From Mycetocola tolaasinivorans (GTDB lineage Bacteria > Actinomycetota > Actinomycetes > Actinomycetales > Microbacteriaceae), in contig NZ_RCUX01000001.1 in assembly GCF_003667565.1 (NCBI RefSeq), forward strand, positions 351,621-415,620: a DNA stretch of 64,000 bases. Reading direction: 5' to 3'. A program made the translations under genes and the position numbers. Shown piece by piece: positions 15,436-25,804 of the stretch. The notes below the pieces were generated by a model. The model worked only from the letters and a program-made list of their open reading frames with translations. It was not told the DNA's origin and ran no database searches. Position 1 is the first letter of the stretch, and every line of letters begins with the position of its first letter.

Positions 15436-16029
15436 ATGAGTGAAAACCTGGCACGCAACGATTTCGCGTGGGATCTCACCGCCGCACCGGCCGAGGCACC
15501 GTCGCGGGGGCGGGAACGTCCGCTTCGCGTCGTTGCCCCGGGGACCCGGGCCGCCGCCAAGCCCAAGCTGCTCTACGCGTTTGTCGCGCTGGGAGCCATC
15601 GGTGCGATCGTGCTCACCCAGATCCTGTTGAGCGTTGGTCTCAGCCAGGGCGCCTATGAGCTGAACTCGCTTCAGCGTGATCACCGCGAACTCGGCTGGC
15701 AGAGCCAGGCCATCGGCACCGACCTGGCCGCGATCTCCTCCCCGCAGTACATCGCCGCCAACGCCGAGGCACTGGGGATGACCTTTGGTGGCGCACCGGC
15801 CTACATCTCGCTCAAGACCGGCGAGGTCCTCGGTACCCCGGCGGTTGCCGGCCAGCCCGGCTCGGTCAAGCAGGCGCCCTCCAGCGTCGTGCAGAACCGC
15901 ATGCTGCAGGGTGCGGCCATCGCCACCACCGGCGGCGAGGTTGTGATCAACTCGGGCGCGGCAAACGCTCCCGTGACCCCCGGCATCGTATCGTTGGACG
16001 CGGGACTTCCCGCTCCGAAGACCCACTAG
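15436..16029 (+). CDS. ftsL: FtsL-like septum protein
   Basis: Single-pass membrane protein of 197 aa, in the place of ftsL between rsmH and ftsI. A basic, Pro/Arg-rich cytosolic N-terminus of about 42 residues precedes a transmembrane helix at about 44-66. Then comes a short coiled-coil-like segment (LNSLQRDHRELGWQSQAIGTDL) and an extracytoplasmic Gly/Ala-rich tail. In other bacteria FtsL works with FtsB and FtsQ to activate FtsWI. FtsL proteins are poorly conserved, so the name rests on topology and position. Confidence 0.82.
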   Translation: MSENLARNDFAWDLTAAPAEAPSRGRERPLRVVAPGTRAAAKPKLLYAFVALGAIGAIVLTQILLSVGLSQGAYELNSLQRDHRELGWQSQAIGTDLAAISSPQYIAANAEALGMTFGGAPAYISLKTGEVLGTPAVAGQPGSVKQAPSSVVQNRMLQGAAIATTGGEVVINSGAANAPVTPGIVSLDAGLPAPKTH

Positions 16030-16080
16030 TACTGAGTTTCAGGCGATAGCCCAGGCTGTCGGACGGGCCCGCCCGTACCC

Positions 16081-16110
16081 CGTCACCGCGGGGGAAACCC
16101 CGCGGTGACG
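16081..16110 (+). other. Perfect 13-bp RNA hairpin with GAAA loop between ftsL and ftsI
   Basis: CGTCACCGCGGGG at 16081-16093 pairs with CCCCGCGGTGACG at 16098-16110 around a GAAA (GNRA) tetraloop. No T tract follows, so it is more likely an mRNA processing, stability or attenuation element than a classic terminator. Confidence 0.6.
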
Positions 16111-16159
16111 CCGTGTCACCTTCCTCGCCCTCCGCTCGGAGGACGCAACTGAGGAGAAT

Positions 16160-16180
16160 ATGTTCCAGGTGTTTGCATGA
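16160..16180 (+). other. Possible six-codon leader peptide overlapping ftsI start
   Basis: GAGGAG at 16151-16156 precedes ATG 16160, which encodes MFQVFA and ends in a TGA that overlaps the ftsI ATG as ATGA. The spacing to ATG 16160 is short, but the ribosome site is 20 nt from the ftsI ATG, which has none of its own. ftsI may be translated by coupling. Confidence 0.3.
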
Positions 16181-17952
16181 CCACTTCGGCAATGTCCACC
16201 CGGCGTCGCCTCGTTGCGGTGCTGGTAGTTGTGGCCCTGATCCTGGCCGGCTTCGTCGCGAGGCTCGTGGATATTCAGGTGGTCCGGGCCGAGAGCCTGG
16301 TCGCCGACTCGCTCGAAAAGATGGGCGGGTCGAGCACGATCTATGCCCCGCGCGGCGACATCGTTGATACCAACGGTGCCGTGCTCGCCTCGAGTATCGC
16401 GCAGTTCGAGATCACCACCTCGCCCAAGGACGTCAAGCCCATCAAGCGTCGTGAGGGTAAGAAGACCATCGAGGTTCCGGTAGCCGAGGCGCTCTCCGAC
16501 ATGGCCGGTGTGCTGGGTGTTGATCCCGCCACGCTGCAGGCAAAGATCGATGATGCCCTCGCCAAGAACAAGGATGCCGCCTATGCACTGCTGGCCGAGA
16601 AGGTGGGCTACGAGCAGTTCGCGAAGATTCGTGCGATGAACATTCCGTGGCTGTACATTCGCCAGACCTTCGGCCGGGTGTATCCCAACGGCGCGGTCGC
16701 CGGAAACATCGTGGGCTTCGTCGGTTCGGATAACGAGGGCCAGGCCGGCATGGAACTGAGTGCGCAGCAGTGCCTGCAGGGCACCAACGGCCTGCAGCAG
16801 TTCCAGCAGTCAAAGGACCGCGTTCCGCTGCCCGGCACCACCGAAACGGTGACCGATGCGAAGCCCGGCGGCACGCTCAAGCTGACCCTCGACAAGGACC
16901 TCAACTGGACCCTGCAGCAGCTGGTGGCCTCCCAGGTGGCCGATACCAAGGCCGAGTACGGCATCGCGATGGTCACCGAGGTCAAGACCGGAAAGATTCG
17001 CGCCATCGCCGAGGCCCCGAGCGTCGACCCCGGCAATGTTGACGGCACCCCGGCTGAGTTCCGCGGCTCGCGCGCTTTCCAGGTGCCCTTCGAGCCCGGT
17101 TCGATCTTCAAGCCGCTGACGGCCGCAATGCTCGTCGATGCCGGCCTGGCCGACCACAACACCCAGGTCGTGGCCCCGTATCGGTATCACCCGAAAAACG
17201 GTGCGAGCATCAAGGACGCCCTTCCGCACGAGGATGAGCGCCTGACGATGAGCGGCGTGCTGCAGCAGTCTTCCAACACCGGTCTGAGCATTCTCGGCGA
17301 GAAGATGCCCGATGATCAGCGTTATGAGTACCTCAAGAAGTTCGGTATCGGCCAGTCCACCGACATCAAATTCCCCGGACAGTCCTCGGGTGTGCTGCAC
17401 CCGGTAGACAAGTGGGACAACCAGACGAAGTACGTGACCATGTTCGGTCAGGGACTCTCCACCACCGCCGTGCAGATGGCCCAGGTTTACCAGGGAATCG
17501 CAAACGACGGCGTGATGAAGCCACTCGAGCTCGTCGAGGGCTGCTCCTACCCCGACGGCACCGTCACCGACACCCCCGCACCGTCCGAGGGGGAGCGGAT
17601 TCTCTCCGCGAGCGCCGCCAAAGAAACGATCGGTATGATGGAGACCGTGGTTACCGACGGATTCCTTGCCGACCAGCTGCACATCCCGGGTTACCGGGTT
17701 GCGGCGAAGTCCGGTACCGGTGAGCAGTTCGTTGATGGCCAGCTGCAGACCACGTTCGTCGCTTCCATGGCGGGAATGTTCCCGGTTGAAGACCCGCAGT
17801 ACGTGGTTACGGTACACCTCAAGTCCCCGCTCACCTTCCGTTCGTCGGCAGCCGCCGCACCGGTTTTCAAGGAGATTGTCGCCCAGGTCATCAAGAAGTA
17901 CGGCATTGCGCCGTCGACCACCCAGGCACCCGGTTGGAAGGGCACCTACTAG
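16177..17952 (+). CDS. ftsI: Septal peptidoglycan transpeptidase FtsI (PBP3, class B PBP)
   Basis: Cross-links peptidoglycan at the division septum together with FtsW. The 591-aa protein has a short cytosolic tail, a transmembrane helix at about 12-32, a dimerisation/pedestal domain containing APRGDIVDTNG, and a C-terminal transpeptidase domain. Active-site motifs are S309-x-x-K (SIFK), S365-S366-N367 and K511-S-G. GQGLSTTAVQMAQ is also typical. ATG 16177 is the first possible start in this frame; ATG 16192 (MSTRRRL) is an alternative. No PASTA domain is attached. No murE follows; murF comes next after 97 nt that contain a CCAUACCCC/GGGGUGUGG hairpin. Confidence 0.95.
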   Translation: MTTSAMSTRRRLVAVLVVVALILAGFVARLVDIQVVRAESLVADSLEKMGGSSTIYAPRGDIVDTNGAVLASSIAQFEITTSPKDVKPIKRREGKKTIEVPVAEALSDMAGVLGVDPATLQAKIDDALAKNKDAAYALLAEKVGYEQFAKIRAMNIPWLYIRQTFGRVYPNGAVAGNIVGFVGSDNEGQAGMELSAQQCLQGTNGLQQFQQSKDRVPLPGTTETVTDAKPGGTLKLTLDKDLNWTLQQLVASQVADTKAEYGIAMVTEVKTGKIRAIAEAPSVDPGNVDGTPAEFRGSRAFQVPFEPGSIFKPLTAAMLVDAGLADHNTQVVAPYRYHPKNGASIKDALPHEDERLTMSGVLQQSSNTGLSILGEKMPDDQRYEYLKKFGIGQSTDIKFPGQSSGVLHPVDKWDNQTKYVTMFGQGLSTTAVQMAQVYQGIANDGVMKPLELVEGCSYPDGTVTDTPAPSEGERILSASAAKETIGMMETVVTDGFLADQLHIPGYRVAAKSGTGEQFVDGQLQTTFVASMAGMFPVEDPQYVVTVHLKSPLTFRSSAAAAPVFKEIVAQVIKKYGIAPSTTQAPGWKGTY

Positions 17953-18049
17953 TAAACGCGCCGCCCATACCCCGAGGCAAACGGGGGTGTGGGACATCCT
18001 CAACACGGTCATCACCCAGGGCCGTGTGCACGAAAGACAGTAAAACACC

Positions 18050-19468
18050 ATGATTGTTTTGACCCTCACCGAGATCACCGAAATACTCGGGGGTGAACTC
18101 CACAGCACACCCACCACGCTCTCCGCGACCGACACGGTCTCGGGGCTCGTGGACACCGATTCGCGGCAGATCACCCCGGGCGACATCTTCGTCGCCAAGC
18201 CCGGTGAACACACCGACGGACACAACTTCGTGGGCATCGCGCGCGCTGCCGGTGCGGTTCTGGCGCTCGTCGAGCACACCGTTGAGGAGGACATCGCACA
18301 GATCGTTGTGCCGGATGTTGTGGTCGCCATCGCCGACCTCGCCCGCGCCGTGGTAGCCCGGGTGCGCGCCGAGGGAAACCTCCGCGTCATCGGAATCACC
18401 GGCTCGAACGGGAAAACCACGACGAAGAACATGCTCGCGGCAATTCTGTCGGCCCAGGCCGAAACCGTTGCCCCCCGCGCCTCGTTCAACAACCACGTCG
18501 GGGCACCGCTCACCATCCTGCGCACCACGTTTGACACCCGCTTCCTCATCATCGAGATGGGTGCGAGCCACGTGGGTGACATCGCGCGCCTCGTGTCGAT
18601 CGCGAAGCCCGATATCGGCATCGTGCTCAAGGTGGGCCTGGCCCACGCCGGCGAGTTCGGCGGGGTCGAGCGCACTGTACTCGCGAAGAGCGAGATGGTG
18701 ACCCCGCTCACCGAGAATGACGTCGCGATCCTGAACGCCGATGACTACCGCGTGATCGGCATGGCCGAGCTGACCCGCGCGGCCGTCCGCACCTTCGCGG
18801 TGGATGGCGACAACGCCACGTTCCGCGCCGCCGATGTGCGCAGCACCCGCACCGGCACCGACTTCACCCTCGTGGACGCGGCCGGGGCCGAACACCCCGT
18901 GCACCTGCGCATCCTGGGGGAGCACCACGTGTACAACGCGCTGGCCGCGCTCAGCGCCGCCGACGCGCTCGGGATTGCGACCGCGGACGCGATTGCCGCA
19001 CTCGGCACGCTCGAGCGGGCCGAACGCTGGCGGATGGAGGTCCTTGGCGGCCGTGACGACGTCACGATCATCAACGACGCGTACAACGCGAGCCCCGATT
19101 CGATGGCCGCCGCGATCCGCACCCTGGCCCAGATCACCCCGCGTGATCGGCGCACCGTGGCGGTTCTCGGGGTCATGACCGAGCTCGGTGAGCTCGCCGG
19201 AGACGAGTACGACCGCATCGCCCTGCAGCTGGTGCGTCTGAACATTTCCCAGCTCGTGGTGGTGGGTGCCGAGGCTCGGCGCCTGCACATCACGGCGATC
19301 AATGAGGGCTCGTGGGATGGCGAGTCGGTATATTGTGAGGAGGCAGATGCGGCGTTCGAGTATCTGTCCACCGCGATCCGGCCCGGAGACACGGTGTTGG
19401 TCAAGTCCTCCAACTCGGCGGGCCTGCGACTACTCGGCGACCGACTGGGAGAATTTTTCACGTGCTAG
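18050..19468 (+). CDS. murF: UDP-N-acetylmuramoyl-tripeptide--D-alanyl-D-alanine ligase
   Basis: Adds D-Ala-D-Ala to UDP-MurNAc-tripeptide, completing the lipid II precursor peptide in the cytosol. In 472 aa it has the N-terminal [16 protein letters not shown] block, the ATP loop GSNGKTTTK at 118-126, [12 protein letters not shown], the [10 protein letters not shown] motif that separates MurF from MurE, and [11 protein letters not shown] in the C-terminal domain. The 3' end overlaps mraY by 7 nt. Confidence 0.96.
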   Translation: MIVLTLTEITEILGGELHSTPTTLSATDTVSGLVDTDSRQITPGDIFVAKPGEHTDGHNFVGIARAAGAVLALVEHTVEEDIAQIVVPDVVVAIADLARAVVARVRAEGNLRVIGITGSNGKTTTKNMLAAILSAQAETVAPRASFNNHVGAPLTILRTTFDTRFLIIEMGASHVGDIARLVSIAKPDIGIVLKVGLAHAGEFGGVERTVLAKSEMVTPLTENDVAILNADDYRVIGMAELTRAAVRTFAVDGDNATFRAADVRSTRTGTDFTLVDAAGAEHPVHLRILGEHHVYNALAALSAADALGIATADAIAALGTLERAERWRMEVLGGRDDVTIINDAYNASPDSMAAAIRTLAQITPRDRRTVAVLGVMTELGELAGDEYDRIALQLVRLNISQLVVVGAEARRLHITAINEGSWDGESVYCEEADAAFEYLSTAIRPGDTVLVKSSNSAGLRLLGDRLGEFFTC

Positions 19469-20556
19469 CTCTGCTCTTGGCCGTTGTTCTCTCCACGGTC
19501 TTCTCACTGGCCCTGACGCCGGTGTTTGTCAAGCTGTTCCATAAGCTTCAGTGGGGCCAGTTCATCCGCAGCGATGGGCCCCAGTCGCACCACTCCAAGC
19601 GCGGCACCGCCACCATGGGTGGCATCGTCATCATCCTCGGAACGCTCTTTGGTTACTTTGTTGCCAAGCTGATTTCCGGCGACTCCGTCACGGTTTCGGG
19701 CATGCTCGTGCTGTTCATGATGGTGGGCCTCGGTCTGGTCGGTTTCACCGACGACTTCCTCAAGGTGCGCAAGCAGCAGAGCCTCGGGCTCGGTGGGTGG
19801 TCGAAGATCGCCGGCCAGCTGGTCGTGGCGGTGGCGTTTGGCATCATGGCCATCAACTTCGCAAACTCCAACGGCCTGACGCCCGCGAGTACCGCGATCT
19901 CCTTCACCCGGGATCTGAACTTCGACCTCATCTTCGCCGGCCCCTTCGTGGGCTATGCGCTGTACCTGATCTGGACCTCGTTCCTCGTGGTGGGAACCTC
20001 CAACGGTGTCAACCTCACCGATGGCCTGGATGGCCTGGCCACCGGTGCCACGATTCTCGCCCTCGGCTCCTACGTCATCATCGGCTTCTGGCAGTTCAAC
20101 CAGTCCTGCTTCAACCCGGCCCTGACCCAGGAGGTGGCGCACAAGTGCTACAGCGTGCGTGACCCGCTGGATCTCGCGATCGTCGCCGCCGCCATTGCCG
20201 GAGCCCTGATCGGCTTCCTCTGGTGGAACACCTCGCCCGCCGACATCTTCCTCGGCGACACCGGTTCGCTCGCCCTCGGTGGCGCGGTGGTGGCCCTGGC
20301 CATCCTGACCCACACCGAGCTGCTGCTGATCCTGATCGGTGGCCTCTACGTGATCGAGGCCGGTTCGGTCATCATTCAGCGCGCATACTTCAAGATCACC
20401 CATGGGAAGCGCATCTTCCTCATGTCACCGATCCACCATCACTTCGAGCTCAAGGGTTGGGCCGAAGTGACCGTGGTGGTTCGCTTCTGGATCATCGCCG
20501 GGCTGCTCTGCGCCGCCGGTGTTGGACTGTTTTACCTCGAGTGGTTCTACCGCTAG
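19462..20556 (+). CDS. mraY: Phospho-N-acetylmuramoyl-pentapeptide-transferase
   Basis: Forms lipid I by transferring phospho-MurNAc-pentapeptide to undecaprenyl phosphate on the inner membrane face. The 364-aa protein has about ten transmembrane helices and the family motifs [21 protein letters not shown] (metal-binding DD), [22 protein letters not shown] and [15 protein letters not shown] 19462 overlaps the murF end, indicating coupled translation. MurD follows 15 nt later. Confidence 0.97.
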   Translation: MLALLLAVVLSTVFSLALTPVFVKLFHKLQWGQFIRSDGPQSHHSKRGTATMGGIVIILGTLFGYFVAKLISGDSVTVSGMLVLFMMVGLGLVGFTDDFLKVRKQQSLGLGGWSKIAGQLVVAVAFGIMAINFANSNGLTPASTAISFTRDLNFDLIFAGPFVGYALYLIWTSFLVVGTSNGVNLTDGLDGLATGATILALGSYVIIGFWQFNQSCFNPALTQEVAHKCYSVRDPLDLAIVAAAIAGALIGFLWWNTSPADIFLGDTGSLALGGAVVALAILTHTELLLILIGGLYVIEAGSVIIQRAYFKITHGKRIFLMSPIHHHFELKGWAEVTVVVRFWIIAGLLCAAGVGLFYLEWFYR

Positions 20557-20571
20557 GCCAAGAAAGAACGT

Positions 20572-22089
20572 ATGACTTCATCGCTTGATTCCCTGAACAG
20601 CTGGTACGCGGACTGGAAGGGGCTTCGGGTTGCCGTTCTTGGTCTCGGAAAGACCGGTTTTTCGGTCGCCGATACCCTGACCGAGCTGGGTGCCGAGGTG
20701 CTGGTTCTGGCCGAGTCGGCCGAGGGCGACCTCGCCCGCCTGGTCCCGGTGATTGGCGCGAGCCTGCACACCGGTGACCTGAGCGTGGTGCCCGAGGCGC
20801 TGACGGCCCACAACGCCGACGTGCTGGTGGTTTCCCCGGGCTTCCGCCCGGATCACCCGCTCGTTCGCTGGGCAGCCGAGAACGCCGTTCCGGTCTGGGG
20901 AGACATCGAGCTCGCCTGGCGCGTGCGCGATAAGTCGGGTACCCCGGCCGAGTGGATCCTCGTGACCGGCACCAACGGCAAGACCACGACCACGCAGCTC
21001 ACCGCCTCGATGATCGCAGCTCAGGGCCTGCGGGTGGCCCCCTGCGGCAACATCGGTGTGCCGGTGCTCGACGCGGTGCGCGATCCGGGCGGCTTTGATT
21101 TCTTCGTGGTGGAGCTCTCGAGCTTCCAGCTGCACTACCTGGCCGTTCAGACCGGCTCCTCGCCGATCTCGCCGATCTCCTCGGTGTGCCTGAACATCGC
21201 CGATGATCACCTCGACTGGCACGGTGGCCTCGCCGGCTACATCGCCGCCAAGGGTTTCGTCTACGAAAACGTCAGCAACGCCTGCGTGTACAACAAGGCC
21301 GACGTCGTGACCGAGGAGATGGTGCGCGCCGCGGATGTCCGCGACGGTGCCCGCGCCATCGGTTTTGACCTCGGCGTACCCGGACCGAGCGACGTGGGTG
21401 TCGTGGAGGGGATCCTCGTGGATCGCGCGTTCCACGAGGACCGCCACCACTCGGCCCTCGAACTCGCGACCGTTGCCGACCTCGCCGAGCGTGGCCTCGG
21501 TGCCCCGCACATCGTCGAGGATATTCTGGCCGCCAGCGCCCTCGCGCGCTCGGTGGGGATCACCCCCGAGTCGATCGCCGAGGCGCTGGCCAACTTCCGC
21601 GCCGACGCCCACCGCGTCGAGAGCGTACTCACCGCCGGCGGCATCCACTGGGTGGATGACTCCAAGGCCACCAACGCACACGCCGCCCGGGCCTCGCTCG
21701 GCGCGTTCCCCTCGGTGGTCTGGATCGTGGGCGGGCTCCTCAAGGGTGCACACCTCGATGACCTGATCGTGGAGTTCGCTCCGCGACTGCGCGGAGTGGT
21801 GCTGATCGGTGCCGAACGCGGCGAGTTGCGGGACGCGTTCGCGCGACACGCGCCCGAGGTCGCGGTGGTTGAGGTCACCGCGACGGAAACTGGTGATGTG
21901 ATGACGCACGCGGTCGAACTGGCCGCGGGGTTTGCCACCGAGGGCGACACCGTCCTGCTGGCACCCGCCGCGGCATCGATGGATCAGTTTGTGAGTTATT
22001 CCGATCGTGGGCAGCGTTTTGCAACCGCGGTCCGCGATCAGTGGGGAGGACCGGCGAATGGACTCCCCAGCGAGCACGTCGAAGGCTAA
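20572..22089 (+). CDS. murD: UDP-N-acetylmuramoylalanine--D-glutamate ligase
   Basis: Adds D-Glu to UDP-MurNAc-L-Ala. The 505-aa Mur ligase has the N-terminal Rossmann-like VAVLGLGKTGFS, the ATP loop GTNGKTTTT from residue 133, ELSSFQL, NIADDHLDWHG and DDSKATNAHA, the last two being MurD hallmarks. AAGAAAG lies 5-6 nt before ATG 20572. Its 3' end overlaps ftsW by 32 nt. Confidence 0.96.
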   Translation: MTSSLDSLNSWYADWKGLRVAVLGLGKTGFSVADTLTELGAEVLVLAESAEGDLARLVPVIGASLHTGDLSVVPEALTAHNADVLVVSPGFRPDHPLVRWAAENAVPVWGDIELAWRVRDKSGTPAEWILVTGTNGKTTTTQLTASMIAAQGLRVAPCGNIGVPVLDAVRDPGGFDFFVVELSSFQLHYLAVQTGSSPISPISSVCLNIADDHLDWHGGLAGYIAAKGFVYENVSNACVYNKADVVTEEMVRAADVRDGARAIGFDLGVPGPSDVGVVEGILVDRAFHEDRHHSALELATVADLAERGLGAPHIVEDILAASALARSVGITPESIAEALANFRADAHRVESVLTAGGIHWVDDSKATNAHAARASLGAFPSVVWIVGGLLKGAHLDDLIVEFAPRLRGVVLIGAERGELRDAFARHAPEVAVVEVTATETGDVMTHAVELAAGFATEGDTVLLAPAAASMDQFVSYSDRGQRFATAVRDQWGGPANGLPSEHVEG

Positions 22090-23263
22090 CACCACCGCCC
22101 GCGTCAGCGTGGGCAAGCTGTTTGCGCCCGAGTCCTCGAACTACTACCTCCTGCTCGGCACCACGATCTTCCTGGTGCTGATCGGCCTGGTCATGGTGCT
22201 GTCGGCCTCGAGCGTCGACTCCTGGCTCGACGACAAGGGGTTCTTCGGCGGCTTCTGGAAGCAGGCCACGTTCGCCGTGGTGGGTATTCCGCTGATGCTG
22301 ATCATCAGCCGCTTCAGCCTCGACTTCTGGAAGAAGTGGGCCTGGCCGCTGCTGATCGCCACGATGCTGCTGCAGCTGCTGGTGTTCACCCCGCTCGGTA
22401 TCGAGGACGGTGGTAACCGGAACTGGATCAGTCTCGGTGTCTTTACGGCTCAGCCCTCGGAGGCCGTGAAGCTCGCACTGTGTATCTGGCTGGGTGTGGT
22501 GCTCGGCCGAAAGTACACCCTGCTGGATAACTGGCGTCACGTGGTGATCCCGGTGGTACCGGTGTCAATCGTGGCCCTGGGCCTCGTTCAGCTGGGCCAC
22601 GACCTCGGTACCGTGATGATCATGGCCGTGCTGGTGTTTGGTGGACTGTTCTTCGCCAACGTCAAGCTTCGCTATCTGTTTGTGCCCATCGCGCTGGCTG
22701 CCGTGGGCGTGATCTTCTTTGTGATGACCAGCTCCAACCGTAAGGACCGCATCGGCTCCTTCCTTGAGGAGGGCTGCGCCGACTACAACGGTCTGTGCTG
22801 GCAGCCCCTACACGGCACCTGGGCTCTCGCCAACGGCGGGGTGTTCGGTCTCGGTCTCGGAAACTCCCGGGAGAAGTTCTCCTGGCTGCCCGCGGCCTCC
22901 AACGACTACATCTTTGCGATCGTGGGGGAGGAGCTCGGCCTGATCGGCGCCATCGTGGTGCTCGCGCTGTTTGCCCTGCTCGCGATCTGCTTCATCCGCG
23001 TCATCCGTCAGGCCAGCGAGCCGATGGTGCGCATCACCACCGGCGCGATCATGGTTTGGATTATCGGTCAGGCCCTCGTCAACGTCGCCGTCGTGCTGCG
23101 CCTGCTGCCGGTGCTCGGTGTGCCACTTCCGCTACTCTCCCAGGGTGGCACCGCGCTGATCACCTCACTCGCCGCTATCGGTGTGGTGCTATCCTTCGCC
23201 CGGGGGCAGTCGCAAAACAGTATTCGAGAGACGCCCGTCGTCTCCGTCCAGAAAACGGAGTAA
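22058..23263 (+). CDS. ftsW: Septal peptidoglycan polymerase FtsW (SEDS family)
   Basis: Polymerises lipid II into glycan strands at the septum as partner of FtsI. The 401-aa protein has about ten transmembrane helices and SEDS signatures: NRNWISLGVFTAQPSE, LVQLGHDLGTVM and a C-terminal GVPLPLLSQGGTALI. A cysteine-containing loop (EEGCADYNGLCWQ) precedes the YGLG-like GGVFGLGLGNSREK. ATG 22058 is chosen over an upstream frame start at 22007 because GGGGAGGA lies 7 nt before it and the upstream region is inside murD. Confidence 0.95.
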   Translation: MDSPASTSKANTTARVSVGKLFAPESSNYYLLLGTTIFLVLIGLVMVLSASSVDSWLDDKGFFGGFWKQATFAVVGIPLMLIISRFSLDFWKKWAWPLLIATMLLQLLVFTPLGIEDGGNRNWISLGVFTAQPSEAVKLALCIWLGVVLGRKYTLLDNWRHVVIPVVPVSIVALGLVQLGHDLGTVMIMAVLVFGGLFFANVKLRYLFVPIALAAVGVIFFVMTSSNRKDRIGSFLEEGCADYNGLCWQPLHGTWALANGGVFGLGLGNSREKFSWLPAASNDYIFAIVGEELGLIGAIVVLALFALLAICFIRVIRQASEPMVRITTGAIMVWIIGQALVNVAVVLRLLPVLGVPLPLLSQGGTALITSLAAIGVVLSFARGQSQNSIRETPVVSVQKTE

Positions 23264-23266
23264 CCC

Positions 23267-24343
23267 ATGACCAACTACCTGCTTGCCGGAGGTGGCACCG
23301 CCGGGCACGTGAACCCGCTGCTCGCCACCGCCGACGCCCTGCGCGCGCGGGATCCCCAGGCGAAAATCTACGTTCTTGGTACCAAGGAGGGCCTCGAGGC
23401 CCGCCTCGTTCCCGCTCGCGGATACGAGCTCCTCACCATCGAGCGTCTGCCCTTCCCGCGCCGTCTGAACGGCGCGGCGCTGCGTTTCCCGGCAAAGTAT
23501 CGCCGTGCGGTAGCCGATGTGGCCCGCATCATCCGTGAGCGCCAGATCGACGTGGTGGTCGGTTATGGCGGCTACGCGTCGGCCCCGGCCTATCGTGCGG
23601 CCAAGAACACCAAGACCCCGCTCGTGATCCACGAGGCAAACGCCAAGCCGGGTCTTGCCAACAAGATGGGTGCCCGCTACACCGACCACATCGGCGTGGC
23701 CTTCCACGGCACCCGCCTGCGTGGTGGCAGCTACGTGGGTATGCCGCTCCGTCACGAGATCGTGACCCTGGAGCGTGACACCGCTCGCGCCGAGGGCTAT
23801 GCGCTCTTCGGCCTGGATCCCGCCTCGCGCACGCTCCTGGTGACCGGTGGCTCCACCGGTGCCCGCAAACTCAACCAGACCATCGCGAGCTCACAGCAGG
23901 AGATCGTGGCCGCGGGCTATCAGATCCTGCACATCGTGGGTGGCCGCTCCGATCTGCGCGACACCGGTGCCCCGGGCTACCGCGTGATCGAGTACTGCGA
24001 CCGGATGGACCTCGCCCTCGCCGTGGCGGACTTCGCGGTGTCCCGCGCCGGTGCCGCGACCGTGAGTGAGATGTCGGCCCTCGGCGTACCCGCCGCCTAC
24101 ATTCCGTACCCGGTGGGTAACGGTGAGCAGCGCTTCAACGCGGCCGATGCCGTGCGCGCCGGCGGTGCCCTGCTCGTGGACGACGCCGCCTTTACCCCGG
24201 AGTGGGTGCGCGAAACCCTGATCCCGCTGCTGCAAGACAAAACGCGCGTTCAGGATATGGCGGTACAGTCTCGTCTGATGGGTAGCCTCGACGGCACCGA
24301 ACGTCTGCTCGCCGTGATCGACGGCGCCCTCGCCGCGGGCTAA
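23267..24343 (+). CDS. murG: Lipid II synthase MurG (GT28 glycosyltransferase)
   Basis: Transfers GlcNAc from UDP-GlcNAc to lipid I on the cytosolic membrane face. The 358-aa protein has the N-terminal glycine-rich GGGTAGHVNPLLA, VGYGGYASAPAYRAA, HEANAKPGLANK, the second-domain VTGGSTGARKLNQ, and SRAGAATVSEMSALG with PYPVGNGEQ for UDP-sugar binding. It starts 3 nt after ftsW. Residue S in SRAGAATVSE matches the family. Confidence 0.96.
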   Translation: MTNYLLAGGGTAGHVNPLLATADALRARDPQAKIYVLGTKEGLEARLVPARGYELLTIERLPFPRRLNGAALRFPAKYRRAVADVARIIRERQIDVVVGYGGYASAPAYRAAKNTKTPLVIHEANAKPGLANKMGARYTDHIGVAFHGTRLRGGSYVGMPLRHEIVTLERDTARAEGYALFGLDPASRTLLVTGGSTGARKLNQTIASSQQEIVAAGYQILHIVGGRSDLRDTGAPGYRVIEYCDRMDLALAVADFAVSRAGAATVSEMSALGVPAAYIPYPVGNGEQRFNAADAVRAGGALLVDDAAFTPEWVRETLIPLLQDKTRVQDMAVQSRLMGSLDGTERLLAVIDGALAAG

Positions 24344-24397
24344 CCCCCGCACCCACACATTTTTTTGCGCGGTTCGCCCGCGAAGGAGGAAATACAC

Positions 24398-25804
24398 GTG
24401 ATCAAGCCGGACTTCTCGGTTGAGATTCCCGAAAACCTGGGACGACTCCACTTTGTGGGCATTGGCGGCTCGGGTATGAGCGGTATTGCCCGCATGTATC
24501 TGCAGGCCGGATTCGAGGTTTCGGGATCGGACCGCGAGGATTCGCCGAAGCTCGCGAGCCTGCGCGAGCTCGGTGCCACCACCTCGGTGGGGCACGATGC
24601 GGCCAACGCTGTGGGCGCCGACACCCTGGTCGTGACCAGCGCCCTGTGGCCCGAGAACCCCGAGTACCGCTACGCGATCGATAACGGTATTCCGGTGCTG
24701 CACCGCTCGCAGGCCCTCGCCGGCCTGACCCGGGGTAAGCGCCTCGTCGCCGTCGCCGGTGCGCACGGCAAGACCACCTCGACGGGCATGCTCGTGACCG
24801 GTCTGCTCGGCCTCCAGGAGAGCCCGAGCTTTGTTAACGGCGGCGTGATCGAGCCCTTTGGTGTCTCGAGCGACGGCGGCACCGGCGAGCTGTTTGTGCT
24901 CGAGGCCGATGAGTCCGACGGCTCGTTCCTGCTGTACGACACCGCGGTGGCACTGATCACCAATGTCGACACCGATCACCTGGACCACTACGGCAGCCTC
25001 GAGGCCTTCGACCAGGCGTTTGTTGAGTTTGCCTCGAAGACGCGCGAGTTCGTGGCCATCTCCTCGGATGACCCCGGTGCTCTGCGCATCACCGCCCTGC
25101 TCGGCGATAACACCCGCGTGCTGAGCTTCGGCGAGGCCGAGAACGCCACCGTTCGCGTGCACAACATCGTGACCGAGGGCAACGTCTCGTTCACCCTCAC
25201 CTACGACGGAACCGATCACCACGCGAGCCTGCGTGTTCCCGGCCACCACAACGCGCTGAACGCCGCGGGTGCCGTCACCGTGCTGATCGGCCTGGGCTTC
25301 GACCCCGCCGCCTCGCTGGCCGCGGTGGCCGAGTTTGGTGGCACCCAGCGCCGCTTCGACCTGCACGGCGTGGCCGCCGGTGTGAGCGTCTACGATGACT
25401 ACGCACACCACCCGACCGAGGTGGATGCCGCCCTGACCGCCGCGCGCGACGTGGTGGGTGAGGGCCGGATCATCGCGATCCAGCAGCCGCACCTGTTTAG
25501 CCGCACCATGGCGCTGGCGGGCGAGTTCGCCGAGGTTCTTGAGCGCGTTGCCGACCACACGGTCGTGCTCGACATCTGTGCGGCCCGTGAGGACCCGATC
25601 CCCGGGGTGACCGGTGAGATCGTCTCCGAGCGCTGGGCGGACAAGACCCGCGTGCACTACGAGGCCGACTGGCAGGCCGCCGCGGACTACGTGGCTACCG
25701 TGGCCCGCCCCGGGGACTTCGTGGTCACCCTGGGCTGTGGTGACGTCTACAAGATCATCCCGCAGGTGTTGGACGCTCTGAACTCGGGCGCTACCGAGCG
25801 ATGA
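24398..25804 (+). CDS. murC: UDP-N-acetylmuramate--L-alanine ligase
   Basis: Adds L-Ala to UDP-MurNAc, the first amino acid of the stem peptide. The 468-aa Mur ligase has [13 protein letters not shown] near the N-terminus, the ATP loop GAHGKTTST from residue 121, [23 protein letters not shown] and [11 protein letters not shown], all MurC-specific. GTG 24398 is supported by AAGGAGG about 8 nt upstream; an upstream TTG at 24365 is not. Seven T at 24360-24366 lie in the gap after murG without a clear stem. The stop overlaps ftsQ as ATGA. Confidence 0.96.
   Translation: MIKPDFSVEIPENLGRLHFVGIGGSGMSGIARMYLQAGFEVSGSDREDSPKLASLRELGATTSVGHDAANAVGADTLVVTSALWPENPEYRYAIDNGIPVLHRSQALAGLTRGKRLVAVAGAHGKTTSTGMLVTGLLGLQESPSFVNGGVIEPFGVSSDGGTGELFVLEADESDGSFLLYDTAVALITNVDTDHLDHYGSLEAFDQAFVEFASKTREFVAISSDDPGALRITALLGDNTRVLSFGEAENATVRVHNIVTEGNVSFTLTYDGTDHHASLRVPGHHNALNAAGAVTVLIGLGFDPAASLAAVAEFGGTQRRFDLHGVAAGVSVYDDYAHHPTEVDAALTAARDVVGEGRIIAIQQPHLFSRTMALAGEFAEVLERVADHTVVLDICAAREDPIPGVTGEIVSERWADKTRVHYEADWQAAADYVATVARPGDFVVTLGCGDVYKIIPQVLDALNSGATER

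Noticed and set aside
20578..22116. 512-codon minus-strand frame opposite murD
   Set aside because: Exact antisense of a well-supported Mur ligase; no domain recognised.
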